Shown in pieces: positions 35,336-43,792 of a stretch of DNA of 64,000 nucleotides. The notes below the pieces were generated by a model. It did not search any database, was not told the DNA's origin, and saw only the letters and a program-made list of their open reading frames with translations. Each line of letters begins with the position of its first letter. Positions within the stretch are counted from its first letter, which is position 1. The position numbers were made by a program, and so were the translations under genes. The stretch comes from Spongiibacter marinus. Its GTDB lineage: Bacteria; Pseudomonadota; Gammaproteobacteria; Pseudomonadales; Spongiibacteraceae. The stretch is taken from contig NZ_JAFBBD010000008.1 in assembly GCF_016906995.1 (NCBI RefSeq), positions 124,001 to 188,000 on the forward strand, written 5' to 3'.

Positions 35336-35752
35336 ATGGATATTTCAAAGGCGGGTAATTACCACGACTTCTCTGGCCTGGCTGCGCTGCGCAGTGAGGC
35401 GCAAGCCGACAGTGAACAGGCAATTGCGCCAGTGGCTCGCCAGTTTGAAGCACTGTTTTTACAAATGATGCTAAAAAGCATGCGCGACGCCGTGCCCGAG
35501 GGTGGGCTCTTCGACAGTAATGGCGGTGAGCTCTACCAGGAAATGCACGATAAACAGCTTTCCGTCACGCTCTCAGAGCAGGGCGGCATTGGCTTGGCCG
35601 ACGCCATTGCACAGCAGCTCAGTGGCCGTGGTGTCGCCCCTGGCGCCGCGTTAACGGAGCAGGGCGCGCAACTTCGTCAGCAGCTGTTAACAAAAGCCGC
35701 TCAAGTGTCGCCGCAAACGGCCGATAACTTGGCAGCGAAACGAGGAATTTAA
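35336..35752 (+). CDS. flgJ: Single-domain FlgJ (rod-binding domain only)
   Basis: A 138-residue protein matching only the N-terminal rod-cap domain of FlgJ: VARQFEALFLQMMLKSMRDAVPEGG is recognisable by FEALFLQMMLKSMRDA, then LYQEMHDKQLSVTLSEQGGIGLAD. Gammaproteobacterial FlgJ proteins are usually two-domain, with a C-terminal glucosaminidase that opens the peptidoglycan. Here the gene stops after the rod domain and flgK begins 2 bases later, so no hydrolase domain is encoded. The start directly abuts the flgI stop. A separate hydrolase must act in trans; none is in this window. Confidence 0.9.
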   Translation: MDISKAGNYHDFSGLAALRSEAQADSEQAIAPVARQFEALFLQMMLKSMRDAVPEGGLFDSNGGELYQEMHDKQLSVTLSEQGGIGLADAIAQQLSGRGVAPGAALTEQGAQLRQQLLTKAAQVSPQTADNLAAKRGI

Positions 35753-35753
35753 C

Positions 35754-37640
35754 ATGGCAGATATGTTGGGTAATGCGCTATCTGCTCTGGTGTCATATCA
35801 GCGGGCGCTGGCGACCACTAGCAACAATATCGCCAACGCCGACACAGAGGGCTATAGCCGCCAGCGGGTCGATTTTGCGACGCGAATCCCCCAGCAATCG
35901 GGTGACCTGTCTATTGGCTCCGGTGTGAAGGTGAGCGATGTACGCCGCGTATACGATGAGTTTGCCAACTTGCAAATGCGCAACGCTAGCGGCTCATTTA
36001 GCCAGCTCGATAATTTCTATCAATTGGCAACGCAACTGGATAACAGTCTGTCCGACCCGGAACTGGGGATCAGCGCCGCGCTATCGCGCTTTTATGACAG
36101 CGTGCAGAATCTTGCTGACGACCCCGCCTCAATTCCCTCTAGGCAATTGTTGTTGTCTGAAGCTGAGAGCCTCGGTGGTCGATTCGCTGAATTTTCGGCG
36201 CAACTGGAGGGGTTGAGCAAGGAGGTAAACGCGCGCATTCAGAGCGATGTGAACGATATTAATGACCTCGCTCAGGAGTTGGCCGACATCAACGGTTTGG
36301 TTGTCGAAGCGCAAGGAAAGTTTGGCGCTGCGCCCAATGACCTGCTCGACCAGCGCGATTTGGCCTTGCAGCGCCTGAATGATCTCGTTTCCATCAAGAC
36401 AGTGGAGCAGGATGACGGCGCCACCAATGTGTTTATTGGCAACGGCCAATCGTTGGTGCTCGGCGAAGAGTCCCGGTCAATGACCACCACTCGCAGCCCT
36501 TTTGGTTCAGATCGGCTGGAGCTGGCGATGGCGTCGAGCCCACAGTCGCCGATCAGTGAGGTGCTTTCAGGCGGCAGTCTCGGCGCGTCGCTGAGCTTTC
36601 GGGACGGCCTACTCGATACCACAAAAAATGAACTTGGGCGCATTGCAACGGCGCTAACAACCTCACTCAATCAGCAAAATGGTCAGGGGCTGGATCTTGA
36701 TGACAACCTGGGCGCGGATATCTTTAATACGTTGAGTCCGTCGGCAATTGCGGCCACCGGTAATGCGAGTAGCGCCCAGCTCTCGGCAACGATTGAAGAC
36801 ATTTCGGCCTTAGACGGCCGAAATCTGCTGGTGCAATTTGACGGGGCTGCCTGGTCGTTTCGCAATGCGGCCAATGGCCAACAAATTTCAGCCTGGAGTG
36901 GCAGCGGCACGGCGGCCGATCCCTTTCTGATTGATGGCGTGTCGCTGACCTTGGACGCCCCAGCGGCGGCGGGGGATCGCTTTTTGGTGACGCCGACCGC
37001 CGATGCCGCCGCGCAGGTATCGGTGATAATGAGTAACCCGGCGCAGCTGGCGGCTGCGGCGCCAACGCGCAGCGGCGCTGACGGCGCCAATACCGGCGCA
37101 GCGCAAATTACCGAAACGCGTATTGTCGATGCCAGCGATCCAAACTTGTCGGCCAGCGTTGCCATTGAGTTTTTGGATGCGAATACCTACCAAATTAATG
37201 GCAGCGGCAGTTTTAGTTACAGCCCCGGCGCAGAGATTGTCGTCAACGGCAATGCCGTGGCGATTACCGGTAGCCCCATTGCCGGTGATCGTTTTTACAT
37301 TGAGGCCAACAGCGGGGCGAGCGGCGATAACCGAAATATGCTCGCCATGGCCGCCGTGGAAGACAGCAAACTGTTAGATGGCGGCGCCAGCAGTGTACAA
37401 AACGCGGTGAGCGGCTTGGTTGGTGATATTGCGGTGGCCACGCGCAGCGCGGAGCTGAACCGAGACTCACAGGAAAACCTGCTTCGTCAGACCCGAGAAA
37501 ATGTCGAAGCCATCTCCGGCGTCAATCTCGATGAGGAGGCGGCCAATTTGTTGAAATATCAGCAGGCTTATCAGGCGGCTGCTCAGGCAACGAGTATCGC
37601 CAATCAATTATTCCAGAGCTTGATTAGCTCGTTTCGCTAG
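35754..37640 (+). CDS. flgK: Hook-filament junction protein FlgK (HAP1)
   Basis: A 628-residue axial protein. ATTSNNIANADTEGYSRQRV is the N-terminal motif, AAPNDLLDQRDLALQRLNDL is the conserved FlgK block, and ISGVNLDEEAANLLKYQQAYQ is the C-terminal signature with NLDEEAANLLKYQQ. The central region is Ala/Asp-rich and longer than minimal FlgKs. It forms the first junction ring; FlgN is its chaperone. Good ribosome site GAGGAA. Followed closely by flgL. Confidence 0.95.
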   Translation: MADMLGNALSALVSYQRALATTSNNIANADTEGYSRQRVDFATRIPQQSGDLSIGSGVKVSDVRRVYDEFANLQMRNASGSFSQLDNFYQLATQLDNSLSDPELGISAALSRFYDSVQNLADDPASIPSRQLLLSEAESLGGRFAEFSAQLEGLSKEVNARIQSDVNDINDLAQELADINGLVVEAQGKFGAAPNDLLDQRDLALQRLNDLVSIKTVEQDDGATNVFIGNGQSLVLGEESRSMTTTRSPFGSDRLELAMASSPQSPISEVLSGGSLGASLSFRDGLLDTTKNELGRIATALTTSLNQQNGQGLDLDDNLGADIFNTLSPSAIAATGNASSAQLSATIEDISALDGRNLLVQFDGAAWSFRNAANGQQISAWSGSGTAADPFLIDGVSLTLDAPAAAGDRFLVTPTADAAAQVSVIMSNPAQLAAAAPTRSGADGANTGAAQITETRIVDASDPNLSASVAIEFLDANTYQINGSGSFSYSPGAEIVVNGNAVAITGSPIAGDRFYIEANSGASGDNRNMLAMAAVEDSKLLDGGASSVQNAVSGLVGDIAVATRSAELNRDSQENLLRQTRENVEAISGVNLDEEAANLLKYQQAYQAAAQATSIANQLFQSLISSFR

Positions 37641-37652
37641 TGGGGGAGTAGG

Positions 37653-38846
37653 GTGAGAATTTCCACAGCGCAAATTTATGCCGGCGGCTTGAGTGCGATG
37701 CTCGAACAGCAGAGCAAGCTGCTTGATACCCAAACCCAGCTCGCGACCGGGGAAAAGCGCCTGTCGCCCGCCGACGACCCAGTGGGCGCCGTACGCAGCC
37801 TGGAACTCAGTCGCTCGCTGGACCGCAGCGAGCAGTTTCAGCGCAATGCAGTGATCCTGGACAACCGGCTGCGCATGGAAGAGTCCACCCTGGCGGAGAG
37901 CGTTGAAATTATGCAGCGGGTGCGCACCCTGGCCCTGCAGGCGAATAACGCCAGCCAGGACAATGATTCGCGAATGGCCATTGCTCGAGAATTAGAACAA
38001 CAAGTCGACAGCTTGTTGGCGCTGGCCAATACCCGCGACAGCGACGGCCGCTATATCTTCTCCGGCTATCAGCAGGACACCCAGGCGTTTAGCCGAGATG
38101 TAAACGGCTTTCGTTACAATGGCGATGACGGCCAGCGTTTACTCCAGGTTGGGGCGAACCGCCAGCTGGCAGATACCAGCCCGGGCTCGGAGCTATTCAC
38201 CGGTATTGCCAATGGCAATGGCCGTTTTCAGGCTATTGCAGGGGCTTCGAATACCGGCCAGGCGGTGATCGATGCGGGCGCTGTCAGCGATCAGCAGCTG
38301 TATAACGGCGATGCCATCGATATTGTTTTTATCGCGCCAGATCAATATGAGTTGCGTGACAGCTCCGCTGCAGTTATTGCAACGGCCAGCTATCGCAGTG
38401 GTGATAGTATCGATGTTGCAGGTATGACGGTGAGTATTCAGGGTGAGCCTGCGGCGGGAGACAGCTTCTCACTGCGTGCCAGTGAGGCCGAAGACGTGTT
38501 CTCAATGGTTGCCAATTTAGCGCAAACGCTTGCCGAGCCCCGCAGCGGCAGCGCCAGTCGCGCACTGCAAACTTCGTCGATAAACGGCGCCTTGGCGAAC
38601 ATTGACCAAGCCCTCGACCATCTTATCGCCAAGCAGGCGGACAGCGGTGCCAGAATGCAGGCGCTGGACCGGCAGCGCGAGGTGAATGAAAGCGTGAACC
38701 TGCAGGTTCAACAGAACCTGAGTGTGATTAATGACCTAGACTACGCCGAGGCGGTATCGCGGTTTGAGCAACAGCGCCTCGGTTTGCAGGCGGCTCAGCA
38801 AGCCTTTGCGAAAGTTCAGGGATTGTCATTGTTTAACTACCTTTAA
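37653..38846 (+). CDS. flgL: Hook-filament junction protein FlgL (HAP3)
   Basis: A 397-residue flagellin-like protein. The N-terminus RISTAQIYAGGLSAMLEQQ and LATGEKRLSPADDPVGAVR are typical of FlgL, as is DGRYIFSGYQQDTQAF. The C-terminus LDYAEAVSRFEQQRLGLQAAQ is the matching coiled coil. It starts at GTG 37653 with GGGGGAG upstream. Last gene of the rod/hook operon, followed by a hairpin. Confidence 0.94.
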   Translation: MRISTAQIYAGGLSAMLEQQSKLLDTQTQLATGEKRLSPADDPVGAVRSLELSRSLDRSEQFQRNAVILDNRLRMEESTLAESVEIMQRVRTLALQANNASQDNDSRMAIARELEQQVDSLLALANTRDSDGRYIFSGYQQDTQAFSRDVNGFRYNGDDGQRLLQVGANRQLADTSPGSELFTGIANGNGRFQAIAGASNTGQAVIDAGAVSDQQLYNGDAIDIVFIAPDQYELRDSSAAVIATASYRSGDSIDVAGMTVSIQGEPAAGDSFSLRASEAEDVFSMVANLAQTLAEPRSGSASRALQTSSINGALANIDQALDHLIAKQADSGARMQALDRQREVNESVNLQVQQNLSVINDLDYAEAVSRFEQQRLGLQAAQQAFAKVQGLSLFNYL

Positions 38847-38875
38847 GGCCTAGCGCCCCCAGAATTTTGGAAAAT

Positions 38876-38904
38876 GCCAATGGCGGTAAAGCCCCGCCGT
38901 TGGC
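38876..38904 (+). terminator. Stem-loop after flgL
   Basis: GCCAATGGCGG (38876-38886) pairs with CCGCCGTTGGC (38894-38904) over 11 bp with one G-T pair and a 7-base loop. There is no clear T-run, so it may act as a factor-assisted terminator or a 3'-end stabiliser. Confidence 0.6.
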
Positions 38905-38973
38905 TGACTACGTAGCCCTACCTAGCTTCTCCTTCCTTTACTACGTAATTATCCGTAGAGAGCAAAAAAAACC

Positions 38974-39000
38974 TAAAGTTCGCTACGCCAGAGCCGTTAT
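38974..39000 (+). promoter_or_regulatory. Sigma-28 promoter of fliC
   Basis: TAAAGTTC-N11-GCCGTTAT, 88 bases upstream of the flagellin start; each half differs from consensus by one or two bases and the spacing is exact. Confidence 0.9.
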
Positions 39001-39087
39001 ATAGGCTGAAAGCAACGCGCAGTCACTGCGGCTGGGCAAGATTAAAGACTAGCGTCTTTACCGAAATAAAGTGGAAGGAGAGTCATC

Positions 39088-40521
39088 ATGGCCCTTAGCA
39101 TCAATACAAATGTTGCCTCGTTGAACGCCCAGAGAAACCTGTCGCGCTCACAGGAAACCCTGAACACCTCACTGCAGCGCTTGTCTACAGGTCTGCGTAT
39201 CAACAGCGCGAAGGACGATGCTGCCGGTCTGGCCATCTCCACCCGCTTTACTACGCAAATCAATGGTTTAGACCAAGCTGTGCGCAACGCCAACGACGGT
39301 ATCTCACTGGCTCAAACTGGTGAAGCGGCGCTGGACGAAATCACTAACAACCTGCAGCGCATCCGCGAGCTAGCTGTTCAATCTGCCAACTCTACGTATT
39401 CGGCTTCTGACCGCGCGGCACTGGATGCAGAAGTTCAGCAGCGATTGGCGGAAATTGATCGTATCGGTAGCCAGACCAGCTTCAATGGCCAAAAAATTCT
39501 CGATGGTAGCTTTGGCAACGCCACTTTCCAAGTAGGGGCGAATGTTGGTGAAACCATCAGTGTTAACCTGACTAGCGGTGTGAAAACCAGCCAAATGGGC
39601 CAAATTGCCACCGCGACAAATACTGTCACTGCAGGTGCTTTGTCTGCTGGCGACTTGACACTGACTGTTGGTGACGGCGATACGGTAAGCGTAGGAGCTT
39701 CCAGTGCTGGTACCAAAGGTATTGACGGAACTCTGACCGAAGGTGGTCAGGCTGCTTCCAGTGCCTATGCCAAAGCTGAAGCGATCAATGCAGCGGGTAT
39801 TTCCGGCTTGAGCGCGCTAGCGAGCACCGAAGCGACAATTGCTTTTGTCGATATCACTAGTGCTGGTGGTGCGGGTACGTACAGCTTGCAGATCAATGAC
39901 GTGGATGTCTTCGACAATGCTGTGGTGTCTGCAACCTTTGATATCGACGATGTTGCTGCGGCAATCAACGCCAAGTCTGGCGAGCTGGGTATTTCAGCTG
40001 AAGTAGACGGTACGGATATTGTGCTGACGGCAGCGGATGGTCGTACCATTCAAATTGATGAAACGACAGGCGGAGATACTGCTGGCGGTGTGGGCGACTC
40101 GACCAACTACGGTGAAATCACGTTGGCTGCTTCTGAAGTCATTACTGTTGCGGGTTCTGCGCCAGGTACCACCGGCTTCTCAGCAGGCTCTATTGCTTTG
40201 AGCTCGGCTACCCTGTCCTCGACAAGTGTTTCCGATGTTGATGGCGCGAATGACGCTATCCAGCGCGTCGATGCGGCTCTGACGTCAGTCAGCAATTTGC
40301 GTAGTGACTTCGGTGCGGTACAGAATCGCTTTGAATCCACCATAACCAACCTGCAGACGATCTCTGAGAACCTGTCAGCGTCACGCGGCCGGATTCTGGA
40401 TGCAGACTTCGCTGCAGAGACGGCTAACTTGACCAAGGCGCAGATCCTCCAGCAGGCCGGCACTGCGATCCTTGCTCAGGCAAACTCACTGCCCCAGGCA
40501 GCCCTGAGTCTGCTCCAGTAA
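39088..40521 (+). CDS. fliC: Flagellin
   Basis: A 477-residue filament protein. The D0/D1 N-terminus MALSINTNVASLNAQRNL and the segment SSLQRLSTGLRINSAKDDAAG-like (here TSLQRLSTGLRINSAKDD) are canonical, followed by NDGISLAQTGEAALDEI. The C-terminus contains NRFESTITNLQTISENLSAS and ILQQAGTAILAQANSLPQ. The variable middle carries a flagellin hook-IN motif at about residues 265-330 (YSLQINDVDVFDN, AAINAKSGELGISAEV, ADGRTIQID). A single flagellin gene is present here. It has its own sigma-28 promoter and AAGGAGAG upstream; FliS is the expected chaperone. Confidence 0.97.
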   Translation: MALSINTNVASLNAQRNLSRSQETLNTSLQRLSTGLRINSAKDDAAGLAISTRFTTQINGLDQAVRNANDGISLAQTGEAALDEITNNLQRIRELAVQSANSTYSASDRAALDAEVQQRLAEIDRIGSQTSFNGQKILDGSFGNATFQVGANVGETISVNLTSGVKTSQMGQIATATNTVTAGALSAGDLTLTVGDGDTVSVGASSAGTKGIDGTLTEGGQAASSAYAKAEAINAAGISGLSALASTEATIAFVDITSAGGAGTYSLQINDVDVFDNAVVSATFDIDDVAAAINAKSGELGISAEVDGTDIVLTAADGRTIQIDETTGGDTAGGVGDSTNYGEITLAASEVITVAGSAPGTTGFSAGSIALSSATLSSTSVSDVDGANDAIQRVDAALTSVSNLRSDFGAVQNRFESTITNLQTISENLSASRGRILDADFAAETANLTKAQILQQAGTAILAQANSLPQAALSLLQ

Positions 40522-40533
40522 GTCGCAAACCGC

Positions 40534-40603
40534 CCGCTCGAATGAGCGGGTAATTTGGCCCCGCACCGGGTGATGTATTTCGAATAAGGGCCGCAAGGCC
40601 CTT
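40534..40603 (+). terminator. Two stem-loops after fliC
   Basis: First: CCCGCTC-GAAT-GAGCGGG (40534-40551). Second: AAGGGCC-GCAA-GGCCCTT (40586-40603), with a GNRA loop and ending in TTT. Together they probably end the abundant flagellin transcript while leaving some read-through to flaG. Confidence 0.7.
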
Positions 40604-40648
40604 TACGTGCTTCGCAAAATCGGTGACGGGCTGAAAAGGTGAATGCAT

Positions 40649-41098
40649 ATGGATACCAGTCTGAATCTAGCAAGTGTTCGCAGTGTGGTTAGCCCCCTTA
40701 CCGACGGGGTGGCAAAGCGCCCAGACAGCGGCAGAGGCTTACCTGCTAACGGACAAAGTTTGCCGCCTTCGGCGGTACCGCGCGGGGTGACTTCGGCAAA
40801 TCCGGATAGCAAAGAAGGCGAAGAGCTGAGCAGAATAGCAAAGGCACTCGTTGCAGAATTTGACCCAGCAGAGCGTATCGAGCGCACTGAGCAGGCCCTG
40901 GAAAAGCTGAATGAGATCATGCGTGATCGCGAGCGAGACCTTGAGTTCTCTATCGATGAAGTGACCGGTAGAACCATTTTAAAGGTCATCCATGCAGAGT
41001 CGGGTGAGGTGATTCGGCAGATTCCGCCGGAAGAACTATTGAATATCACGCGCACGTTTATAGAAGGCACGGGAAGTTTAATTAACGACGAAGCCTAG
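40649..41098 (+). CDS. flaG: FlaG family protein
   Basis: A 149-residue protein. The N-terminal half is low-complexity and polar; the C-terminal 80 residues form the FlaG domain: QALEKLNEIMRDRERDLEFS, DEVTGRTILKVIHAESGEVI and RQIPPEELLNITRTF, with the diagnostic VIRQIPPEE. FlaG proteins influence filament length in several bacteria. ATG 40649 with AAGGTG at proper spacing is preferred to ATG 40643. Located between fliC and fliD as in Pseudomonas. Confidence 0.9.
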   Translation: MDTSLNLASVRSVVSPLTDGVAKRPDSGRGLPANGQSLPPSAVPRGVTSANPDSKEGEELSRIAKALVAEFDPAERIERTEQALEKLNEIMRDRERDLEFSIDEVTGRTILKVIHAESGEVIRQIPPEELLNITRTFIEGTGSLINDEA

Positions 41099-41109
41099 AG
41101 CCCGGCTTA

Positions 41110-41124
41110 TGGCGCGAAGCTTGC
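41110..41124 (+). promoter_or_regulatory. Possible sigma-54 promoter of fliD
   Basis: TGGCGC-N5-TTGC with correct GG-N10-GC spacing, 110 bases upstream of fliD. One departure from TGGCAC makes this weaker than the other sites. Confidence 0.45.
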
Positions 41125-41233
41125 TTTGCTTCAGTAACGCGTCTCGGTGGTGTGGGGTATTGGCGCCGCCAAGGGCAAAACAAACAGCGCGAGCTTCGGT
41201 GCAAATCGCCGAAGCCGCAAGGCAGGAGGTGAC

Positions 41234-42628
41234 ATGGCGTCGCTCACCGTATCCGGGGCGGGCTCCGGTTTAGATATCAACAGCATTGTCTCGCAATTGG
41301 TAGAGGCAGAGCGTGCGCCGCAAGCGAATCGCCTGGCGTCAAAGGAAGCACGCATTCAGGCGCAGCTTTCCGCCTTTGGTACACTGAAATCCTCCCTGGA
41401 ATCGTTTCAAAGCAGCCTGACCAAGCTGCAGAATGTCGACACCTATAATCAGCGTTCCTCCTCGCTCCCCTCGGATAGCCCCTTTAGTGTTTCCGTTGAT
41501 GATACTGCTGCGGCCGGCAGCTACGAGGTAAGTGTCGAGCAACTTGCTACCAGAAATAAGATCGCATCCACCGCTTATGCCGACGCCCAGACCAGTGTCG
41601 GTACCGGCACGCTCAACATTACCGTAAACGGCGAAAGTTTCAGTGTCGATGTTGAAAGCGGCAGTGACTCGCTAGAAGCCATTCGCGCGGCGATTAATGA
41701 TGCCGAGGACAATGTTGGCGTATTGGCAAGTATTGTAAATGATGAAAATGGCGCGCAGTTGGTCTTAACCAGTGATAACAGCGGCGTGGAAAATGCCATT
41801 GCGGTAAGCGTGACCACCGATCTTGCTGATACCGGTGACCTCAGTCAGTTGAGCTACGACCCCAATGCCGGCAGCAACCCCATGATCGAAAAGGTTGCCG
41901 CACTGGATTCCATCATCGAGGTTGACGGGTTTACGCAAACCAGTTCAGATCTCACCGTTGCGGGCATGATTGAAGGGGTCACTTTCAATCTCAGCGAAGC
42001 GCGCCCCGGCGAAAAAATTAATGTAGACGTCAGCCTCGACACCAACGCGGTCAAGCGGGCGGTAGAGGGCTTTGTCAAAGCCTACAATAATCTAAACACC
42101 ACACTGAATGACCTGACAGCTTACGACCCGGAGGCCAATACCGCCGGTCTTTTACAAGGTGATTCGACGACGCGTGAGATCGCCACGCGGCTGCGCAGTG
42201 AAATCGGCTTAAACGTTGGCAGTATCAGCGGCGATATCAACTCTCTGGCACAAATCGGCATTACCACGGGTGACAACTCGCTGCTGGAGATTGACAGTGA
42301 TGAGCTCGGCGACGTTATCAGTAGCAATTTTTCGGCGATTCAAAATCTTTTTGCCAACGACGACGGCTATGCAAATCGCTTAGATGACACTCTCGAGCGT
42401 TACACCCAGGGCGGGGGTATCTTAGATGTTCGTACAGAGGGCCTGAGTGGCCAAATTGAACGGATTAACGATCAGCGAGAAGCGCTTGATCGCCGCATTG
42501 CCTCGGTGGAGGAGCGCTACTTCAAACAGTTTACGGCGCTGGATAGCCTACTGGGGCAATTGACCAGCACCGGCGATTTCCTGACACAGCAATTGGCGAA
42601 CCTGCCGGGCAGTGTCAAACAGGACTAG
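41234..42628 (+). CDS. fliD: Flagellar filament cap protein FliD (HAP2)
   Basis: A 464-residue cap protein. The N-terminus SGAGSGLDINSIVSQLVEAE is diagnostic; a hook-IN-like block follows (TLNITVNGESFSVDVESG, then AAINDAEDNVGVLASIVND). The C-terminal domain includes AVEGFVKAYNNLNTTLNDL, LAQIGITTGDNSLLEID and ends in a coiled coil ERYFKQFTALDSLLGQL. The start at 41234 has a near-perfect AGGAGGTGAC and is strongly preferred over the upstream in-frame 41147. It promotes flagellin polymerisation at the filament tip. Confidence 0.95.
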   Translation: MASLTVSGAGSGLDINSIVSQLVEAERAPQANRLASKEARIQAQLSAFGTLKSSLESFQSSLTKLQNVDTYNQRSSSLPSDSPFSVSVDDTAAAGSYEVSVEQLATRNKIASTAYADAQTSVGTGTLNITVNGESFSVDVESGSDSLEAIRAAINDAEDNVGVLASIVNDENGAQLVLTSDNSGVENAIAVSVTTDLADTGDLSQLSYDPNAGSNPMIEKVAALDSIIEVDGFTQTSSDLTVAGMIEGVTFNLSEARPGEKINVDVSLDTNAVKRAVEGFVKAYNNLNTTLNDLTAYDPEANTAGLLQGDSTTREIATRLRSEIGLNVGSISGDINSLAQIGITTGDNSLLEIDSDELGDVISSNFSAIQNLFANDDGYANRLDDTLERYTQGGGILDVRTEGLSGQIERINDQREALDRRIASVEERYFKQFTALDSLLGQLTSTGDFLTQQLANLPGSVKQD

Positions 42629-42667
42629 CATAGGTAGATTCCGAGGGCGGCTTTTAGCAAAACACCC

Positions 42668-42694
42668 TAAAGCGCCGTCGTGATATGCCGATAA
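42668..42694 (+). promoter_or_regulatory. Sigma-28 promoter of fliS
   Basis: TAAAGCGC-N11-GCCGATAA: exact -10 element, TAAAG core in the -35, exact spacing, 41 bases upstream of fliS. Confidence 0.85.
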
Positions 42695-42734
42695 CTTGGA
42701 TAGATCATCGGCAAGCAAGGCAAGAGGATAAAAA

Positions 42735-43166
42735 ATGAGCTATTCAGCAGGTCGGGTTAGTCAAGCTTATGCCAGTGTTGGCACACATAGCCAGGTTGAG
42801 GCGGCCAGCCCTCATCGGCTTATTCAGTTATTGATGGACGGCGCGTTAGACAGACTTGCGCTGGCGCGGGGGCAAATACAGCGGGGAGAAATTTCGCTTA
42901 AGGCAAATAGCATTAGCCGAACCATGTCGATTATCGACGGCTTGCGTTTAAGTCTCGACCACAGCGTAGACAGTTCATTGAGCGAAAACCTCGAGGGTCT
43001 ATACGACTACATGAATCGTCGTCTGCTATTGGCTAACGTCAAAAACGATACAGAGGCTTTAGACGAGGTATCAGGCTTGCTCCGCGAGTTAAAAGAGGCC
43101 TGGGATGCGATTCCTGATCCTACCCGCGAAAGCACAGCGTACTCAGCGGGCGAGGCGGTCGTATAA
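42735..43166 (+). CDS. fliS: Flagellin export chaperone FliS
   Basis: A 143-residue helical protein. The conserved opening YASVGTHSQVEAASPHRLIQLLMDGALDRL is identified by ASPHRLIQLLMDGAL; SIIDGLRLSLDHSV and LYDYMNRRLLLAN are the other family blocks. It binds the C-terminus of flagellin and prevents cytoplasmic polymerisation. AGAGGAT precedes the ATG. The fliT-like gene begins at the next base after its stop. Confidence 0.94.
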   Translation: MSYSAGRVSQAYASVGTHSQVEAASPHRLIQLLMDGALDRLALARGQIQRGEISLKANSISRTMSIIDGLRLSLDHSVDSSLSENLEGLYDYMNRRLLLANVKNDTEALDEVSGLLRELKEAWDAIPDPTRESTAYSAGEAVV

Positions 43167-43523
43167 ATGGCGGTGCCAGCAGACATTGACGCCCTTCGTG
43201 CTGCGGAGCTGTTAAGCCCGCGTCAACAGCAGCTTCGCGAGCTACTGCTTATGACCGAAGAGATTGGTTCTCTGGCGGAGCAGGGTGAGTGGAACGAGGC
43301 CCTGTCTCGCCAGCGCGACCGGCGGCTGGCGATGGAAGCCTTTTTTGCACAGGCCTGCAGTGCTGAAGAATCCGGGCTGGTTGCGCAGGTGATACAGCAT
43401 ATTTTGACGATTGATGACAACGTCTCCACTGCGCTGGCCAACAAACGCAATACGCTGAGCCACAAGCAGCTCGAGCATCGGCGGAAGGCCCAGAATGTGG
43501 GGCGCTACCTGTCAAATTGTTAG
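43167..43523 (+). CDS. fliT: FliT-like flagellar chaperone
   Basis: A 118-residue, helix-rich soluble protein directly following fliS with no gap, the usual fliT position. It shows two amphipathic helices (SPRQQQLRELLLMTEEIGSL, EWNEALSRQRDRRLAMEAF) and a basic tail (KQLEHRRKAQNVGRYLS). FliT proteins are poorly conserved chaperones for FliD; the WxxxxxxxxxRR spacing supports the call together with context, but sequence alone would not prove it. Confidence 0.7.
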   Translation: MAVPADIDALRAAELLSPRQQQLRELLLMTEEIGSLAEQGEWNEALSRQRDRRLAMEAFFAQACSAEESGLVAQVIQHILTIDDNVSTALANKRNTLSHKQLEHRRKAQNVGRYLSNC

Positions 43524-43570
43524 CGCCTTCCCACCACGCGTCTCTCGACGGCCGTTAGCGGGCAGCGCCG

Positions 43571-43609
43571 AGAGCGCTCCTCTCGCCACTTTCACAAGTG
43601 GCACGCTCT
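43571..43609 (+). promoter_or_regulatory. Structured leader upstream of the fleQ-like gene
   Basis: AGAGCG (43571-43576) can pair with CGCTCT (43604-43609), enclosing the perfect hairpin GCCACTT-TCAC-AAGTGGC (43585-43602). There is no T-run. It may be a fliT 3' structure or part of the 257-base leader before the activator gene, which contains no ORF. Confidence 0.35.
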
Positions 43610-43792
43610 GCGACTCCGTACTTCTACTAACCTAGAGCTATTACGTATTAACAGCTCCGCTGGCCTCTCGCATTATGGTGACCACGCGGGTGGCAAATCG
43701 ATCTTAGGTTCGTGCTTAATCCGCCACCATAGGTAGCGTTTTCGGAGACCCTCCGGCTACATCCACAATAACGAGTTCTAGTGAAGACGCTT

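Noticed and set aside
43599-43613. TGGCAC before the FleQ-like gene as a sigma-54 promoter
   Set aside because: The GG-N10 position is followed by GA rather than GC, so the -12 element is missing; the TGGCAC is one arm of a hairpin.
43720-43757. GGTAGCG near the FleQ-like gene as part of a c-di-GMP (GEMM) riboswitch
   Set aside because: The other conserved GEMM blocks could not be found in order around it.
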